The notes under the pieces were generated by a model. That model was not told the origin of the DNA. It worked only from the letters and a program-made list of their open reading frames with translations, and did no database searches. Made by a program: the position numbers and the translations under genes. From an uncultured Myxococcales bacterium (GTDB lineage: Bacteria > Myxococcota_A > UBA9042): 63,885 nucleotides of DNA. Positions 26,950-36,224 of the stretch are shown in pieces. Within the stretch, counting starts at the first letter, position 1. Every line of letters starts with the position of its first letter. The stretch lies in contig CAIYWC010000153.1 of NCBI GenBank assembly GCA_903929795.1, forward strand, positions 1-63,885. Reading direction: 5' to 3'.

Positions 26950-28779
26950 CTACGGACCAGGGCAGAACACTTCCGCGTGGTTCTGCGGTGTCACGGCGCC
27001 GCTGGCGTCGGTCGTGAACCCACCGGCCAACAGCACGCAGCCGCCCAGCGGATTCTTGGTGCCGATGAGCGAAGCCGTCCCGCCGATGCGCGACGACGCC
27101 AGCCCGACCAGCCCGACCGGCAGGCCGTTCGTGTCAAAAAGCAGGGCATTTCCAAGCGGTTGCAAATTGGAGTCGACGCCGCCGATCAGCAGCGATGCGC
27201 CGTTGGCCAGCGCGATCGGCGTCGCGAGCAGACGGCTGCCTGCGCTGGCGAACGCACCCATCGGCACCGCCGCGATCTGCAATTTCGGCGGCGTGACAGT
27301 CTGGTCCAACGTGATGAGTGACGGCGGCACGAGGTTGACGCCCGCCGAAATCACTTCGTCTTCGATGAACGGCGCCGCGACCGACGCACCGAGCAGCAGG
27401 AATTTCGCGTCGGTCAGCTTCACGAGCTTGCCACCGTGGATGATTTGGGTCGTCACGCTCGAGTCAGCGCTGACAGGCACGAACGTGTTGGTCGTCGCGT
27501 CGTAAATCTCCGCCAGCGGCGCGCCTACCGAGACGCGGCCGCCGAGGATGAGGAGCTTGGTGCACGTGCCATCGGCGGTCGTGGCGAGGCACAGCGTCGC
27601 GGCGTTGGCGCGAAAGGCCAGCGGCGAATGGTTGGCGCCGCTGTTGGACGTGCAGGTGATCAGCCCAGTCTGGGTCAGGTCGCACAGCACCGCGTTACCC
27701 AAGCGGGAATCGACGGAAGTCGACTTGGGCAGCGTGTTGGTACCGCCGGCGATCAGCAGCCGATCGCCTTCCTTCACGTGCACCCGCGCGACAATCGGCA
27801 GCGTGCCCGCCGGGGCGGTCGTCATCGGCAACTCCGCGAGCGTCTGCGCGCCGAGGTCCCAGCGCTGCACGAGGTTGGACACCGGGCATTTCGTCGGGCA
27901 GCCCGTCAGGTCAACCGTCGTCGTCAGGGTCTTGCCCGGCACCAGCGCAAAGCCGGAATCGGTCGAACCGCCGACGATCGCGACGGCGGAAGCGCCATCG
28001 GTGACCGCGATCGCGAGTCCGACGGCAGTCAGGCCGTTCTCGGTGATGGCGCGAAAATAGCCAAGCTGCGGGTCGAAGATCTCGGCCTGTTGGCTGGTTG
28101 CCACCCAATTTGGGCTGCTGGGTACGCTCAAGCCGTCAAACACGGCGACGCTGCCGTCCGCGAGCGCCAAGCTGTTGGCCAAGCCGCGGCGCGTGCCGCC
28201 GTCGAGCGGAAACAGGTCGTCCACCACGCAGCGATTGGCCGCGCAGGTGCCGTTGACGTGGACCGATTTGCAGTCCGAGTCGTTGGTGCACGATTGCGCC
28301 TTCGCCGCGTCCTGCAGCGCCTGCGAGACCGGCGCCAAGCCCGTGAAGGTGCCGAACAGGTAGGGCTGGACGTAGTAGGTCGGGACCACGTCCGCCAGAT
28401 CGTTGCCGCCCACGACCTGAACGCCGCCGCGCCAGCCAAAGCCCACGCGCTTTTGGCACTTGTCGTCACCAAATAGCTCGACAAAAAGCGTGTAATTGCT
28501 GGACGCTTTCAGGTATTGCAGCTTGATCTTGTTGCCGCCCGCGCCCGCATACGACGCGCACGCGATCGGCTGAAACGTCGGCGACTGGGCGTTGATGTCG
28601 CTGATCGCGCCGTCATAGATCGACAGCGTCAAGTGGGTCACCCCCGGCAGCGCGCCGGTGAGCGCAAACTGCGCGGTGCCCACACCCGATGGCTGGTCCT
28701 GCGTCGCAGCCTGGTCAGCGCAAGCCGCGAGGCCGGTCACAAGCAGCGCCAGCACGCCGTGGAGGAGGTTCGTCTTCAT
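26950..28779 (-). CDS. Kelch-type beta-propeller lipoprotein
   Basis: 609 aa. MKTNLLHGVLALLVTGLAAC is a lipoprotein signal. Residues ~30-150 form an Ig-like or carbohydrate-binding-like beta domain with 'GALPGVTHLTLSIYDG', followed by a small Cys cluster ('CTNDSDCKSV'). The remainder carries repeated 'ILLGG / LIAGGT / AEIYD / NHAEVF' strands like Kelch or galactose-oxidase propellers. The start is set by GGAGG seven bases upstream and an ATGA overlap with the PEGA gene. Ligand unknown; surface recognition is a reasonable guess. Confidence 0.75.
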   Translation of the reverse strand: MKTNLLHGVLALLVTGLAACADQAATQDQPSGVGTAQFALTGALPGVTHLTLSIYDGAISDINAQSPTFQPIACASYAGAGGNKIKLQYLKASSNYTLFVELFGDDKCQKRVGFGWRGGVQVVGGNDLADVVPTYYVQPYLFGTFTGLAPVSQALQDAAKAQSCTNDSDCKSVHVNGTCAANRCVVDDLFPLDGGTRRGLANSLALADGSVAVFDGLSVPSSPNWVATSQQAEIFDPQLGYFRAITENGLTAVGLAIAVTDGASAVAIVGGSTDSGFALVPGKTLTTTVDLTGCPTKCPVSNLVQRWDLGAQTLAELPMTTAPAGTLPIVARVHVKEGDRLLIAGGTNTLPKSTSVDSRLGNAVLCDLTQTGLITCTSNSGANHSPLAFRANAATLCLATTADGTCTKLLILGGRVSVGAPLAEIYDATTNTFVPVSADSSVTTQIIHGGKLVKLTDAKFLLLGASVAAPFIEDEVISAGVNLVPPSLITLDQTVTPPKLQIAAVPMGAFASAGSRLLATPIALANGASLLIGGVDSNLQPLGNALLFDTNGLPVGLVGLASSRIGGTASLIGTKNPLGGCVLLAGGFTTDASGAVTPQNHAEVFCPGP

Positions 28780-29843
28780 TTGCCACCTCCCTTGCCGGAG
28801 AAAATAGGGTCCGACGCGGCGTCCACGTGGTCGAGCGACAGCGTGATGGCGCCGGTCGACGCCGGATTGGATTTGGTCGCGTAGTAGATGCCAATGGCTG
28901 TGCCGGCGACGACGACAGCGCCAATGCCAGTCCAGAACCACCATTTGCGGGTGATCGGCGTGCTGGCCTTGTCCCGGTCCTCGCCCGGACCGACCACGGC
29001 GACCTGGTCGAGGGCGACGGTTTGCTCGATTGTGCCGTTGGGCGGGACCGTCACGCGGCCTGTCCAGTCGCGAAAACCGGCCTTGACTACGCGCACCGTG
29101 TGCGTGCCCGCGGGGACGGTCGCGCGCAAGCCACCGGACGGCGGGCGACCCGTCGACGTGCGGCCCGCCAGCTTGTCATCGACGTAGACGAGTGCCACGC
29201 CGCCCGCGAACAGCTGCACCACGAGCGTGCCGGGCACTTCCACGTCCGCGTAGGCCAGATCGGCCGGGCCAAACAGCACGACGAGGCCCTTGGTCACCGC
29301 GGCCTGGAAATCGGTCAGGGACGGCAGCGGCTGCTGGCTGATCTGCGCCACGCGGGCGGTGCCCGAGTCGATGAGCCGCAGCGTCAGCGCGTCCTTGCCG
29401 TCCGGCGTCTTGCCCAGCTCGCTGAACACGACCAGGGTCGCGCCGTACTTGTGGCCGATGCGACCGAGGCAGTCGACGCCGGCTTCCGTGCACTCAAATT
29501 CGAACATCTCCTCGACCAGATCGGCGTTCGAGAGCGCGACGTCCAGCGATTTGTAGCGCAGCGCCTGCTGGTGCAGCTCCTTGGTCGCCGCCATGCGCGC
29601 GACGTCGCCGGCGTTGGCGCCTTCCGTGCGCAAAAGCAGGACGTGCTGGCGGCCATTGTGGGCAACCGGTGGCGCGGGCACCGCGGGCGCGACGACCACG
29701 GGCGAAAGCGGTGGGGGATTCTGCACCGGCGGCGCAGCGCCCGGACCGACGATCGGCGGCGGCGCAGCCTGGCCGAGCGCCGTGAGCGCCGGAGCCGTCA
29801 GCAGCGAGGCAATGAGCCAAAGAGAAAGCGAACGTGCGAACAA
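28776..29843 (-). CDS. PEGA-domain envelope protein
   Basis: 355 aa from a TTG at 29843, chosen because GGAGG lies six bases upstream and the signal peptide (FARSLSLWLIASLLTAPALTALG) begins there; longer in-frame starts give unlikely Arg/Ala-rich protein. A Pro-rich spacer (~30-65) precedes an alpha/beta domain (~70-195) that resembles periplasmic FlgO/TolB-like modules ('YGATLVVFSELGKTPDGKDA'). A PEGA-like domain follows (~205-275, 'GGLRATVPAGTHTVRVVKAG') and a membrane helix (~305-325, 'WWFWTGIGAVVVAGTAIGIY'). It is co-transcribed with the Kelch-type lipoprotein. Function unknown. Confidence 0.72.
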   Translation of the reverse strand: MFARSLSLWLIASLLTAPALTALGQAAPPPIVGPGAAPPVQNPPPLSPVVVAPAVPAPPVAHNGRQHVLLLRTEGANAGDVARMAATKELHQQALRYKSLDVALSNADLVEEMFEFECTEAGVDCLGRIGHKYGATLVVFSELGKTPDGKDALTLRLIDSGTARVAQISQQPLPSLTDFQAAVTKGLVVLFGPADLAYADVEVPGTLVVQLFAGGVALVYVDDKLAGRTSTGRPPSGGLRATVPAGTHTVRVVKAGFRDWTGRVTVPPNGTIEQTVALDQVAVVGPGEDRDKASTPITRKWWFWTGIGAVVVAGTAIGIYYATKSNPASTGAITLSLDHVDAASDPIFSGKGGGK

Positions 29844-30088
29844 GAGTGGCCTCCGCAGCAAACCGCGGCCATGGTACCAGTCCCCGGCCGTTTGACAAAC
29901 CCCTTGGCGCGTCTGGACACGCTGACCGAATTCGGCGATCAAAGCCGCCCGAACCGCGGCGCGCGCGCGGGTCCCCGTGCGAAATGCAACCGATCTGCCC
30001 AACCAAGCTGGGTATTCGGATCGGGTCCGCGGGTGTAGTGCGATCCGCCGCGGTTGCGCTACAGTCGGCGCAGCAGGAGGCCCAGACG

Positions 30089-31702
30089 ATGGCGCAGCGA
30101 ATCGACTACGCGTTTTTTCCCGGTGTGCGCGATGAGCTGCTGCTGCCGACCCTGAACAAGGTGCTGGGCCACATTCACCGCAACCAGCTGACGATTCGGG
30201 ATTTTCGCGACTGGCTAAAGGACGCCGGGCTGTGGCAAAAAGACGAGGCCCCCGCGCTGCTGTCGCTGCTGGACGTGGTGCAAGCGCCGACCGTGCACCT
30301 GGGGCCATGGGCTTCGCTGCTTTTTGCCGCCAAGGACGACGCCGCGGCGCGCGATCTGCTGTACAAGCGCCTGTGCGACGAGAATATTTTGCTGGTGAAG
30401 TACGTGCTGGAAGCGCTGGACGTGGACGGCGGCGGCCGGCTGCACTCGACGAGCGAACTGCACCGGATGCTGACGAGCTACGTCTATCCGGGCAAGCACG
30501 TGGGCCGCGTGGCGTTTGAGGCGTGGATCAAGTGGCTGGTGGCCAGTGGTCGCGTGCGGCTGATCGGCATCCGCTGGGGTCTGGCGGATTTGGGCAAGGC
30601 GGCCGTGCCGCGCCTGCGCACCGTGGATGCGGACGAATTCCTCGACGATGAGTCCACTGAGCCCGCGCGTGTGCCGGTGGCGGAACCTGCTCCCAAGGCC
30701 GCCGCGCCTGTCGCGCGCAAGGCCACGCCGGAGCCGGCGGAGGAAGACGAGATGCCGGACGCGCCGCCCGAAGCGGAGCCGATCGACGCCCAGACTTTTG
30801 CCGCCCACGAGGCGCGGCTGAGCGAGTTGCCCGCGCCGGAGAAGTCGCCCGTGGTGACGCGCCAGCCCATCACGCCGCGGCGGCCGACGGCCCAGTCGAC
30901 CGCGCTGGCCGGCGAGTGCACGCAGCCGCCGCTGGACGCGCGCGAGGTTGTGGCGACATTGCGGGAACTTGGCCAGGCGCGCGGCTTGGGCCACGGCTCG
31001 CTGCTGCTGGCGCACGGTCTGGAGCCGCGGATGGCACAGAACGACGCGGCGCGGCACCTGTTCCTCGCGGCACTGCTGGCGCGGGTGTGCCTGCAGCCGG
31101 ACGGGGACGCGCTGGTGGCGCTGCTCCACGAGCGCGCGGGCGGCTGGGGCCCGGTGGCGCTGCTGCTCGATCGGCCCGAAGCGCTGCTGGAATGCCTGGC
31201 GCGGTGGGGGCTGGCCGGCGGCGACCGTCAGGCGGTTCGGCTGCGCGCGCTGCTGCTGGATGCGGCGCTGGGCGGGCGCGCGCTCAAGGCCCAGGCCGAC
31301 TTGCCCAACGCGCTGGCGCAAGCGGCTTCCGCCGAACAGCTGTTGACGACGCTGGGGCAAGGCCTGCTGCGCGCCGCGACGTACCCGGAGCAATTCTGGC
31401 TGGTGCGGGAAATGGTCGTGGCCGGGCTGTGGACGCGGCCGTCGGCGACGGAAATCGCGTTCGTGCCGACACGGCCGGTGCGGATGATGGCGTACCGGTT
31501 GCGGCTGATCGAGGCGCATTTTGGCCAAAATCTGCCGATGCTGGTGCAGATCGCGCGGCGACTGGCGGCGCTCTTGCCTGCCGGTTCGCTGGAGGCGGCG
31601 GCGATCGAGGCGCTCGCGCCGGACGACCACCTGCGTTTTGACTGCCCGCGGGTCGTCATTTGCCAAACGTCTTGCGCGGTTAGTCTCGACCGGCCGAGCT
31701 AG
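30089..31702 (+). CDS. Conserved-looking cytoplasmic protein of unknown function upstream of rho
   Basis: 537 aa with GGAGG eight bases before the ATG. There is no signal peptide or membrane helix. Residues 1-~190 are a globular, mostly helical domain ('IDYAFFPGVRDELLLPTLNK', 'FEAWIKWLVASGRVRLIGIR') with a possible winged-helix turn near 140-170. A Pro/Ala/Glu linker (~195-290) leads to an alpha-helical domain (~295-530) containing Leu-rich helices. I do not recognise the family. It is divergent from the PEGA gene, and rho begins 260 bp downstream on the same strand behind its own promoter. Confidence 0.7.
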   Translation: MAQRIDYAFFPGVRDELLLPTLNKVLGHIHRNQLTIRDFRDWLKDAGLWQKDEAPALLSLLDVVQAPTVHLGPWASLLFAAKDDAAARDLLYKRLCDENILLVKYVLEALDVDGGGRLHSTSELHRMLTSYVYPGKHVGRVAFEAWIKWLVASGRVRLIGIRWGLADLGKAAVPRLRTVDADEFLDDESTEPARVPVAEPAPKAAAPVARKATPEPAEEDEMPDAPPEAEPIDAQTFAAHEARLSELPAPEKSPVVTRQPITPRRPTAQSTALAGECTQPPLDAREVVATLRELGQARGLGHGSLLLAHGLEPRMAQNDAARHLFLAALLARVCLQPDGDALVALLHERAGGWGPVALLLDRPEALLECLARWGLAGGDRQAVRLRALLLDAALGGRALKAQADLPNALAQAASAEQLLTTLGQGLLRAATYPEQFWLVREMVVAGLWTRPSATEIAFVPTRPVRMMAYRLRLIEAHFGQNLPMLVQIARRLAALLPAGSLEAAAIEALAPDDHLRFDCPRVVICQTSCAVSLDRPS

Positions 31703-31717
31703 GCTGCGCAAGGACGC

Positions 31718-31747
31718 TTGACAGCCCGCGGCGACAGATCCTATGCT
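31718..31747 (+). promoter_or_regulatory. Sigma-70 promoter for rho
   Basis: A perfect TTGACA (31718-31723), an 18-bp spacer and TATGCT (31742-31747). It is the strongest housekeeping-type promoter in the window outside the ars region, and leaves a leader of about 205 bases before the rho ATG. Confidence 0.65.
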
Positions 31748-31759
31748 GTCGGCACCGTT

Positions 31760-31962
31760 GCGTGTGATCGCTTCGGGCGTCGTTGTCGTTGTGGTCCCTT
31801 TGGCTGCCCCGCCGCGCCGCCCGACAATCCAGAGCCCTCGCCCGCAACTGCCTCCGCGCAGGTTCGCTCTACCGGATCCCCGCCGGTTTGCCCCAGTTCC
31901 AGTCTTCCTGCCACCCGTCTCCCCACCCTCCAAGCAGCACCCGCTGCACGCGTGACCACCCA
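31760..31962 (+). promoter_or_regulatory. C-rich, G-poor rho leader (possible rut / autoregulatory region)
   Basis: The ~200-base leader is strikingly rich in C and poor in G, for example 'CTTCCTGCCACCCGTCTCCC' and 'CCACCCTCCAAGCAGCACCC', against a genome that is otherwise balanced G+C. Unstructured C-rich RNA is the signature of Rho utilisation sites, and E. coli rho is known to be autoregulated by termination in its leader. A reading frame open upstream of the ATG (from 31783) is probably incidental. Confidence 0.5.
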
Positions 31963-33276
31963 ATGCCCAGGAAAGCCGTTCCCGCTCCCGCAGCCGCCGC
32001 CACTACGCCGCCGCCGAGCGATGTCATCATTCACCTCAACGATCTCAAGCACATGCGCATGGCCGAGCTTGTCGCGTTGGCCAACGATCTCGGCATCGAC
32101 GACGCAGCCAGCCTGCACCGTCAGGAGCTGATCTTCGGCGTGCTGCAAGCGCAGACGAGCCGCGAAGGCGCCATCCACGCGGAAGGCGTTTTGCAAGTGC
32201 TTCCGGATGGTTACGGATTTTTGCGCAGCCCGGATTACAACTATTTCCCCGGCTCGGACGACATTTACGTCTCGCCGTCGCAGATCCGCCGCTTTGGCCT
32301 GCGCAATGGCGACACGGTCGCGGGGGAAGTGCGGCCGCCCAAGGAAGGCGAGCGTTATTTCGCACTTCTTCAAGTGCACGAGATCAATTTCGAGGACCCG
32401 GAACGCGCCAAGTCCAAGATTTTGTTCGACAACCTGACGCCGCTGTACCCCAACGAGCGCTTGAAGCTGGAGTACACGCCCAAGAGCTACACGACCCGCG
32501 TCGTCGACCTGATGTGCCCGCAAGGCAAGGGCCAACGCACGCTCATCGTCGCGCCGCCGCGGACCGGTAAGACCGTGCTTTTGCAGGAGATTGCCCACGC
32601 GATCGCGCAAAACCACAAGGAAGTCTACCTCATCGTGCTGCTCATCGACGAGCGTCCCGAGGAAGTGACCGACATGCAGCGCACCGTGCAGGGTGAAGTC
32701 GTCAGCTCGACGTTTGACGAGCCGGCCTCGCGCCACGTGCAAGTTGCTGAAATGGTGATTGAAAAGGCCAAGCGCCTGGTTGAGCACGGCCGCGATGTGG
32801 TCATCCTGCTCGACTCGATCACGCGTCTCGCCCGCGCCTACAACACCGTTGTGCCGCCGTCCGGCAAGATCCTGTCCGGCGGTGTGGACTCGAACGCGCT
32901 GCACAAGCCCAAGCGCTTCTTTGGCGCGGCGCGCAACATCGAGGAAGGCGGCTCGCTGACCATCATCGGCACCGCGCTCATCGACACCGGCAGCCGCATG
33001 GATGAAGTGATTTTTGAAGAGTTCAAGGGCACCGGCAACTGCGAAATCCACCTGGATCGCAAGCTGATGGAAAAGCGCATTTTCCCGTGCCTGGACATCA
33101 ACAAGTCCGGGACGCGCAAGGAAGATCTGCTGTTCGATGACCGCACGTTGAGCCGCGTCTGGCTGTTGCGCCAGCTGCTGCACCCGCTGAACGTCATTGA
33201 TTCCATGGAGTTCTTGCTGGACAAGATCCGCAAGTACGAGACCAACCAGCAGTTCCTGGACGGGATGAACCAGTAG
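31963..33276 (+). CDS. rho: Transcription termination factor Rho
   Basis: 437 aa, near the usual ~420. The hexameric RNA-dependent ATPase stops transcription at rut sites. The N-terminal Rho_N domain (~22-65, '[20 protein letters not shown]') is followed by the cold-shock-like RNA-binding domain ('[16 protein letters not shown]'), and then the ATPase with Walker A '[12 protein letters not shown]', '[16 protein letters not shown]', Q-loop/R-loop region '[20 protein letters not shown]' and '[20 protein letters not shown]'. The short Ala/Pro tail at the N-terminus (~1-20) is a small extension. The ATG gives the best match to Rho; an upstream in-frame extension is Arg/Ser-rich and unlikely. Confidence 0.97.
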   Translation: MPRKAVPAPAAAATTPPPSDVIIHLNDLKHMRMAELVALANDLGIDDAASLHRQELIFGVLQAQTSREGAIHAEGVLQVLPDGYGFLRSPDYNYFPGSDDIYVSPSQIRRFGLRNGDTVAGEVRPPKEGERYFALLQVHEINFEDPERAKSKILFDNLTPLYPNERLKLEYTPKSYTTRVVDLMCPQGKGQRTLIVAPPRTGKTVLLQEIAHAIAQNHKEVYLIVLLIDERPEEVTDMQRTVQGEVVSSTFDEPASRHVQVAEMVIEKAKRLVEHGRDVVILLDSITRLARAYNTVVPPSGKILSGGVDSNALHKPKRFFGAARNIEEGGSLTIIGTALIDTGSRMDEVIFEEFKGTGNCEIHLDRKLMEKRIFPCLDINKSGTRKEDLLFDDRTLSRVWLLRQLLHPLNVIDSMEFLLDKIRKYETNQQFLDGMNQ

Positions 33277-33278
33277 CG

Positions 33279-34220
33279 ATGGCGCGCGTCGTTGTCACCG
33301 GCGGGGCGGGCTTTATCGGCTCGAACCTGGCGCACGCCCTGCTGGAACGCGGCGATTCCGTCGTGGTGCTGGACAATTTTTTGACCGGTCGCCGGCAGAA
33401 TTTGGCTGATATCGCGGCCGACATCCAGCTCATCGAAGGCGATATCCGCGACCGCGCGACGCTGGATGCCGCGTTTACCGGCGCGGATTTCGTGCTGCAC
33501 CAGGCGGCGCTGCCGTCGGTTTCGCGCTCGATCGAGGATCCGGAAGCGTCGCACGATGTGAACATCAACGGCATGTTGCAGGTGCTGCAGGCGGCGCGGC
33601 GCCACGGCGTGCGGCGGCTTGTGTTCGCGGCGTCGTCGTCGGCGTACGGCGAGACGCCGACGTTGCCCAAGGTCGAGACGATGGCGCCCGACCCGATCTC
33701 GCCGTACGGCGTGGGCAAGCTGCTGGGCGAGCACTATTGTCGTGTGTGGACACGGGTTTACGGGCTGGAGTGCGTCGCGCTGCGCTACTTCAACGTCTTT
33801 GGTCCGCGCCAGTCGCCGCAGAGCGATTACGCTGCCGTCATCCCGAAATTCATCACGGCCATGCAGCGCGGCCAGGCGCCGGTTATTTTTGGCGACGGGC
33901 TGCAGACCCGCGATTTTTGCTTCATCGCCAACGTCGTGGAAGCCAACCTGAAAGCGCTGACCGCGGCGCCAGCGCCCGGCAAGGTCTACAACATCGCGTG
34001 CGGCGCGCATTACTCGCTGCTGGACCTTGTGGCGCTCATCAACGCCGAGCTGGGCACGCAGCTTGTGGCCACGCATGGCGCGCCCCGGCGCGGCGACATC
34101 CACGACAGCTATGCCGACATCACCGCGGCGCGGCGCGACCTGGGCTACAGCGCGGCGATCGACTTCCGCGAAGGGTTGCGGCGGGCGATTGACTGGTACG
34201 CGACCCATCCGGCTGGCTAG
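33279..34220 (+). CDS. NAD-dependent sugar-nucleotide epimerase/dehydratase (extended SDR)
   Basis: 313 aa. The Rossmann motif 'VTGGAGFIGSNLAHALLERG' binds NAD, and the catalytic triad is visible as Ser in 'FAASSSAYGE' and Tyr-x3-Lys in 'SPYGVGKLLGE'. The match is to UDP-glucose/UDP-GlcNAc 4-epimerases of the WbpP/GalE type, with 'RYFNVFGPRQSP' and 'GDGLQTRDFCFI'. It makes sugar nucleotides for surface glycans. The gene begins two bases after the rho stop, so it is very likely co-transcribed with rho; the glycan cluster at 41.6-48.7 kb is a plausible consumer. Confidence 0.92.
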   Translation: MARVVVTGGAGFIGSNLAHALLERGDSVVVLDNFLTGRRQNLADIAADIQLIEGDIRDRATLDAAFTGADFVLHQAALPSVSRSIEDPEASHDVNINGMLQVLQAARRHGVRRLVFAASSSAYGETPTLPKVETMAPDPISPYGVGKLLGEHYCRVWTRVYGLECVALRYFNVFGPRQSPQSDYAAVIPKFITAMQRGQAPVIFGDGLQTRDFCFIANVVEANLKALTAAPAPGKVYNIACGAHYSLLDLVALINAELGTQLVATHGAPRRGDIHDSYADITAARRDLGYSAAIDFREGLRRAIDWYATHPAG

Positions 34221-34237
34221 AAAATCCGCAAGATCAG

Positions 34238-36154
34238 CTACTTGTGACCAGCCAGCGCCAACGGCGCCACGCGCACGGCCAGGCCGCCAAACGTACTCTC
34301 TCCGCCGGTCGCAAACTGCGCGGCCAGCTCGAGCCAGGCGGTGGGCTTGACCTCGATGCTGGCGCCAAAGCCCGGCGGCTCACCGGAGAACAAGTTGAAC
34401 TGCGGCGACGGAAACGTTTGGCCGCCGATGAAGACGCGCAGCGGCACACCACCCGGCGCACCCGCGGACGTCAGGCCAAGGCGCGCGGAAAAATACGGCG
34501 ACAGCGCGAGGCGGTCGTTCACGCCTGCGTCCAAGCTGAACAGCGGCACGCCGAGGCGCAAGTGCCCGCCCGGCATGACGATCTGACTGGGGGTTATGCC
34601 GTCTGATTGCTGCGCCACCAGGCCGCCGAGACCAAAGGCCACGTATTCATCCTCGATCTCCGCCCACGCGGTCAGCGACGTCACCGTGTACGACCGCAGC
34701 GCCTCCGCTTGCGTGGTCTGCGACGGCGTGGTGCCTGACGCGACCGTGGTTGTCGTCGTGTGCGTCTGGTCCGACTCCTGGAGAAAGCCGCCGCGCGCGC
34801 CGATGTGCACAGTGCTCGATTCCAGCACCGGAATTTGCCAATCGACCGTCGCCGCGCCGCCGCCGGCCTTGACCGCGTGGTTGATGACGCTCGACGGGCC
34901 GCCGCAGTAGTCGGACGAGGTTTCCGTGTAGTTGGACAGGCCGCCAACGCCGGTGCCGCCGAGCCACACCTGCTGCGTCCGCTCCGGCTCGTCGGTCGGG
35001 TCAATGCCCAGCCCGCGCTCCCGCTGCTGAATCACGTCCCGCGCGTCCTGGTTGCTGCCGACCCGCACGAGCGCTTTTTGCCGCGGCACCGGCTCGTACA
35101 GCCACGTGCGCGACGCATCGGCGGCCAGCGGCACCGGCCCGCCCGCGTCGGCTTGCACCGCGCGCGGCAGCACCAGCGGCACCAGCAGCAGCAGCGCGGT
35201 GACCGGCCCCAGCCAGCGCAGGTTCCGCTCGGCCAGCCACGCCGGCAGCGGCAACGCCAGCGCGCCGACCGCCAGCGCCGCCAGCAAAGTCCAGTGCAGC
35301 AGCGGCGTTGCGCCAAACCGGGTCAGGAACGCCACAAGCCAGACACCGAGGTACAGCGCCCACGCGACCTGCGGCGAGACCGCGCGAACCGGCACTGGCA
35401 GCGGCGCACGCCGCGTACGCGCGTGGACCTCCAGCCGCCACGCCAGTGCCGAACAAAGCAGCGCGGCAAAGGCCAGCAGCCAGCGAAACCGGTCGATGCC
35501 CAGCCAACTGCCCGTCGCCGCCCACCAGACATTGAGCATGGCGCGGTGGCCGTCGATGGCAAAGCGCAGCGCCAAATCGAACGCCGCCGTCGCCGCCAGC
35601 ACCGCACTTTGCGCCCGAAAACGCCGCGCGAACGCCAGCAGCAGCAGCAGCCAGACGGCAAGCCCAAGGCTCTCGTACAGCGGATACGGATGGACGGCGA
35701 GCGACTGCAGCGCGTCCGGCGCCACGTCGCCCAGCGCACGGTGCAGCGTCAGGGCGAAGCTGCCCGCGCCGTAGTGCACGCCCCATGGCAGGTCCGTCGG
35801 CCGGCCAAAACAGCAGCCGGTCAACAGGCAGCCGATCCGCCCGATGGCGATGAACGCGGTGACGCCGATGGCAAGCGCCGTCAGCGGCGGGTCGTGCAAA
35901 TTCAGCAGCCGCTGGGCGAGAAACCACAGCAGCAGGCCGCCAGCCAGCGCGCCGAGCACGCTCGGCAGCAGCCAGGCACCCAGGGACAGGCCGGCGGCAA
36001 ACGCCGCGGTCGCCAGAACGTTCGCCCGCCACGGCCACTGTCGCTTGTGACCACCCGCCAGCAAGAGCACAACGCACAGCGCCAGCGGCAGCCGGCCGAG
36101 CAGCGTCCACACGTCGAGGTGCCACGCGCCGAGCGCGAATTGGTGCTGCGGCAT
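34238..36154 (-). CDS. Lgt-like membrane protein fused to an outer-membrane-like domain
   Basis: 638 aa. Residues ~15-350 hold about ten membrane helices with a prolipoprotein diacylglyceryl transferase-like signature 'GRIGCLLTGCCFGRPTDLPW' and the later 'VHPYPLYESLGL'. In genuine Lgt the Arg of GRIG is essential and is kept, but the Asn and Glu of the signature are both Cys here, so it belongs to a divergent Lgt-like group. From ~355 on the chain is soluble or beta-rich ('GLGGLVAQQSDG', 'LSPYFSARLGLTSAG', 'ATGGESTFGGLAVRVAPL'), like an outer membrane barrel. GGAG lies five bases before the ATG. One protein joining inner-membrane and barrel-like parts is odd; a missing stop between two genes should be considered. 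Confidence 0.72.
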   Translation of the reverse strand: MPQHQFALGAWHLDVWTLLGRLPLALCVVLLLAGGHKRQWPWRANVLATAAFAAGLSLGAWLLPSVLGALAGGLLLWFLAQRLLNLHDPPLTALAIGVTAFIAIGRIGCLLTGCCFGRPTDLPWGVHYGAGSFALTLHRALGDVAPDALQSLAVHPYPLYESLGLAVWLLLLLAFARRFRAQSAVLAATAAFDLALRFAIDGHRAMLNVWWAATGSWLGIDRFRWLLAFAALLCSALAWRLEVHARTRRAPLPVPVRAVSPQVAWALYLGVWLVAFLTRFGATPLLHWTLLAALAVGALALPLPAWLAERNLRWLGPVTALLLLVPLVLPRAVQADAGGPVPLAADASRTWLYEPVPRQKALVRVGSNQDARDVIQQRERGLGIDPTDEPERTQQVWLGGTGVGGLSNYTETSSDYCGGPSSVINHAVKAGGGAATVDWQIPVLESSTVHIGARGGFLQESDQTHTTTTTVASGTTPSQTTQAEALRSYTVTSLTAWAEIEDEYVAFGLGGLVAQQSDGITPSQIVMPGGHLRLGVPLFSLDAGVNDRLALSPYFSARLGLTSAGAPGGVPLRVFIGGQTFPSPQFNLFSGEPPGFGASIEVKPTAWLELAAQFATGGESTFGGLAVRVAPLALAGHK

Positions 36155-36224
36155 GGCCGCTCCGGGCCCGACGTTGCGGGCCACGGAGCAAGCTGTCACG
36201 CGGGGTTTTGCCTGTCAAGCCAAG

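Noticed and set aside
30215..31963. 582-aa minus-strand ORF opposite the 537-aa gene
   Set aside because: Arg/Gln-rich shadow; the plus gene has a good ribosome site and balanced composition.
34228..34245. AAGTAG-YTGA seen at the ends of three minus-strand genes (18473, 34238, 57171) as a 3' element
   Set aside because: It is Lys codon plus TAG and a few bases; three cases do not exceed chance and no hairpin follows.
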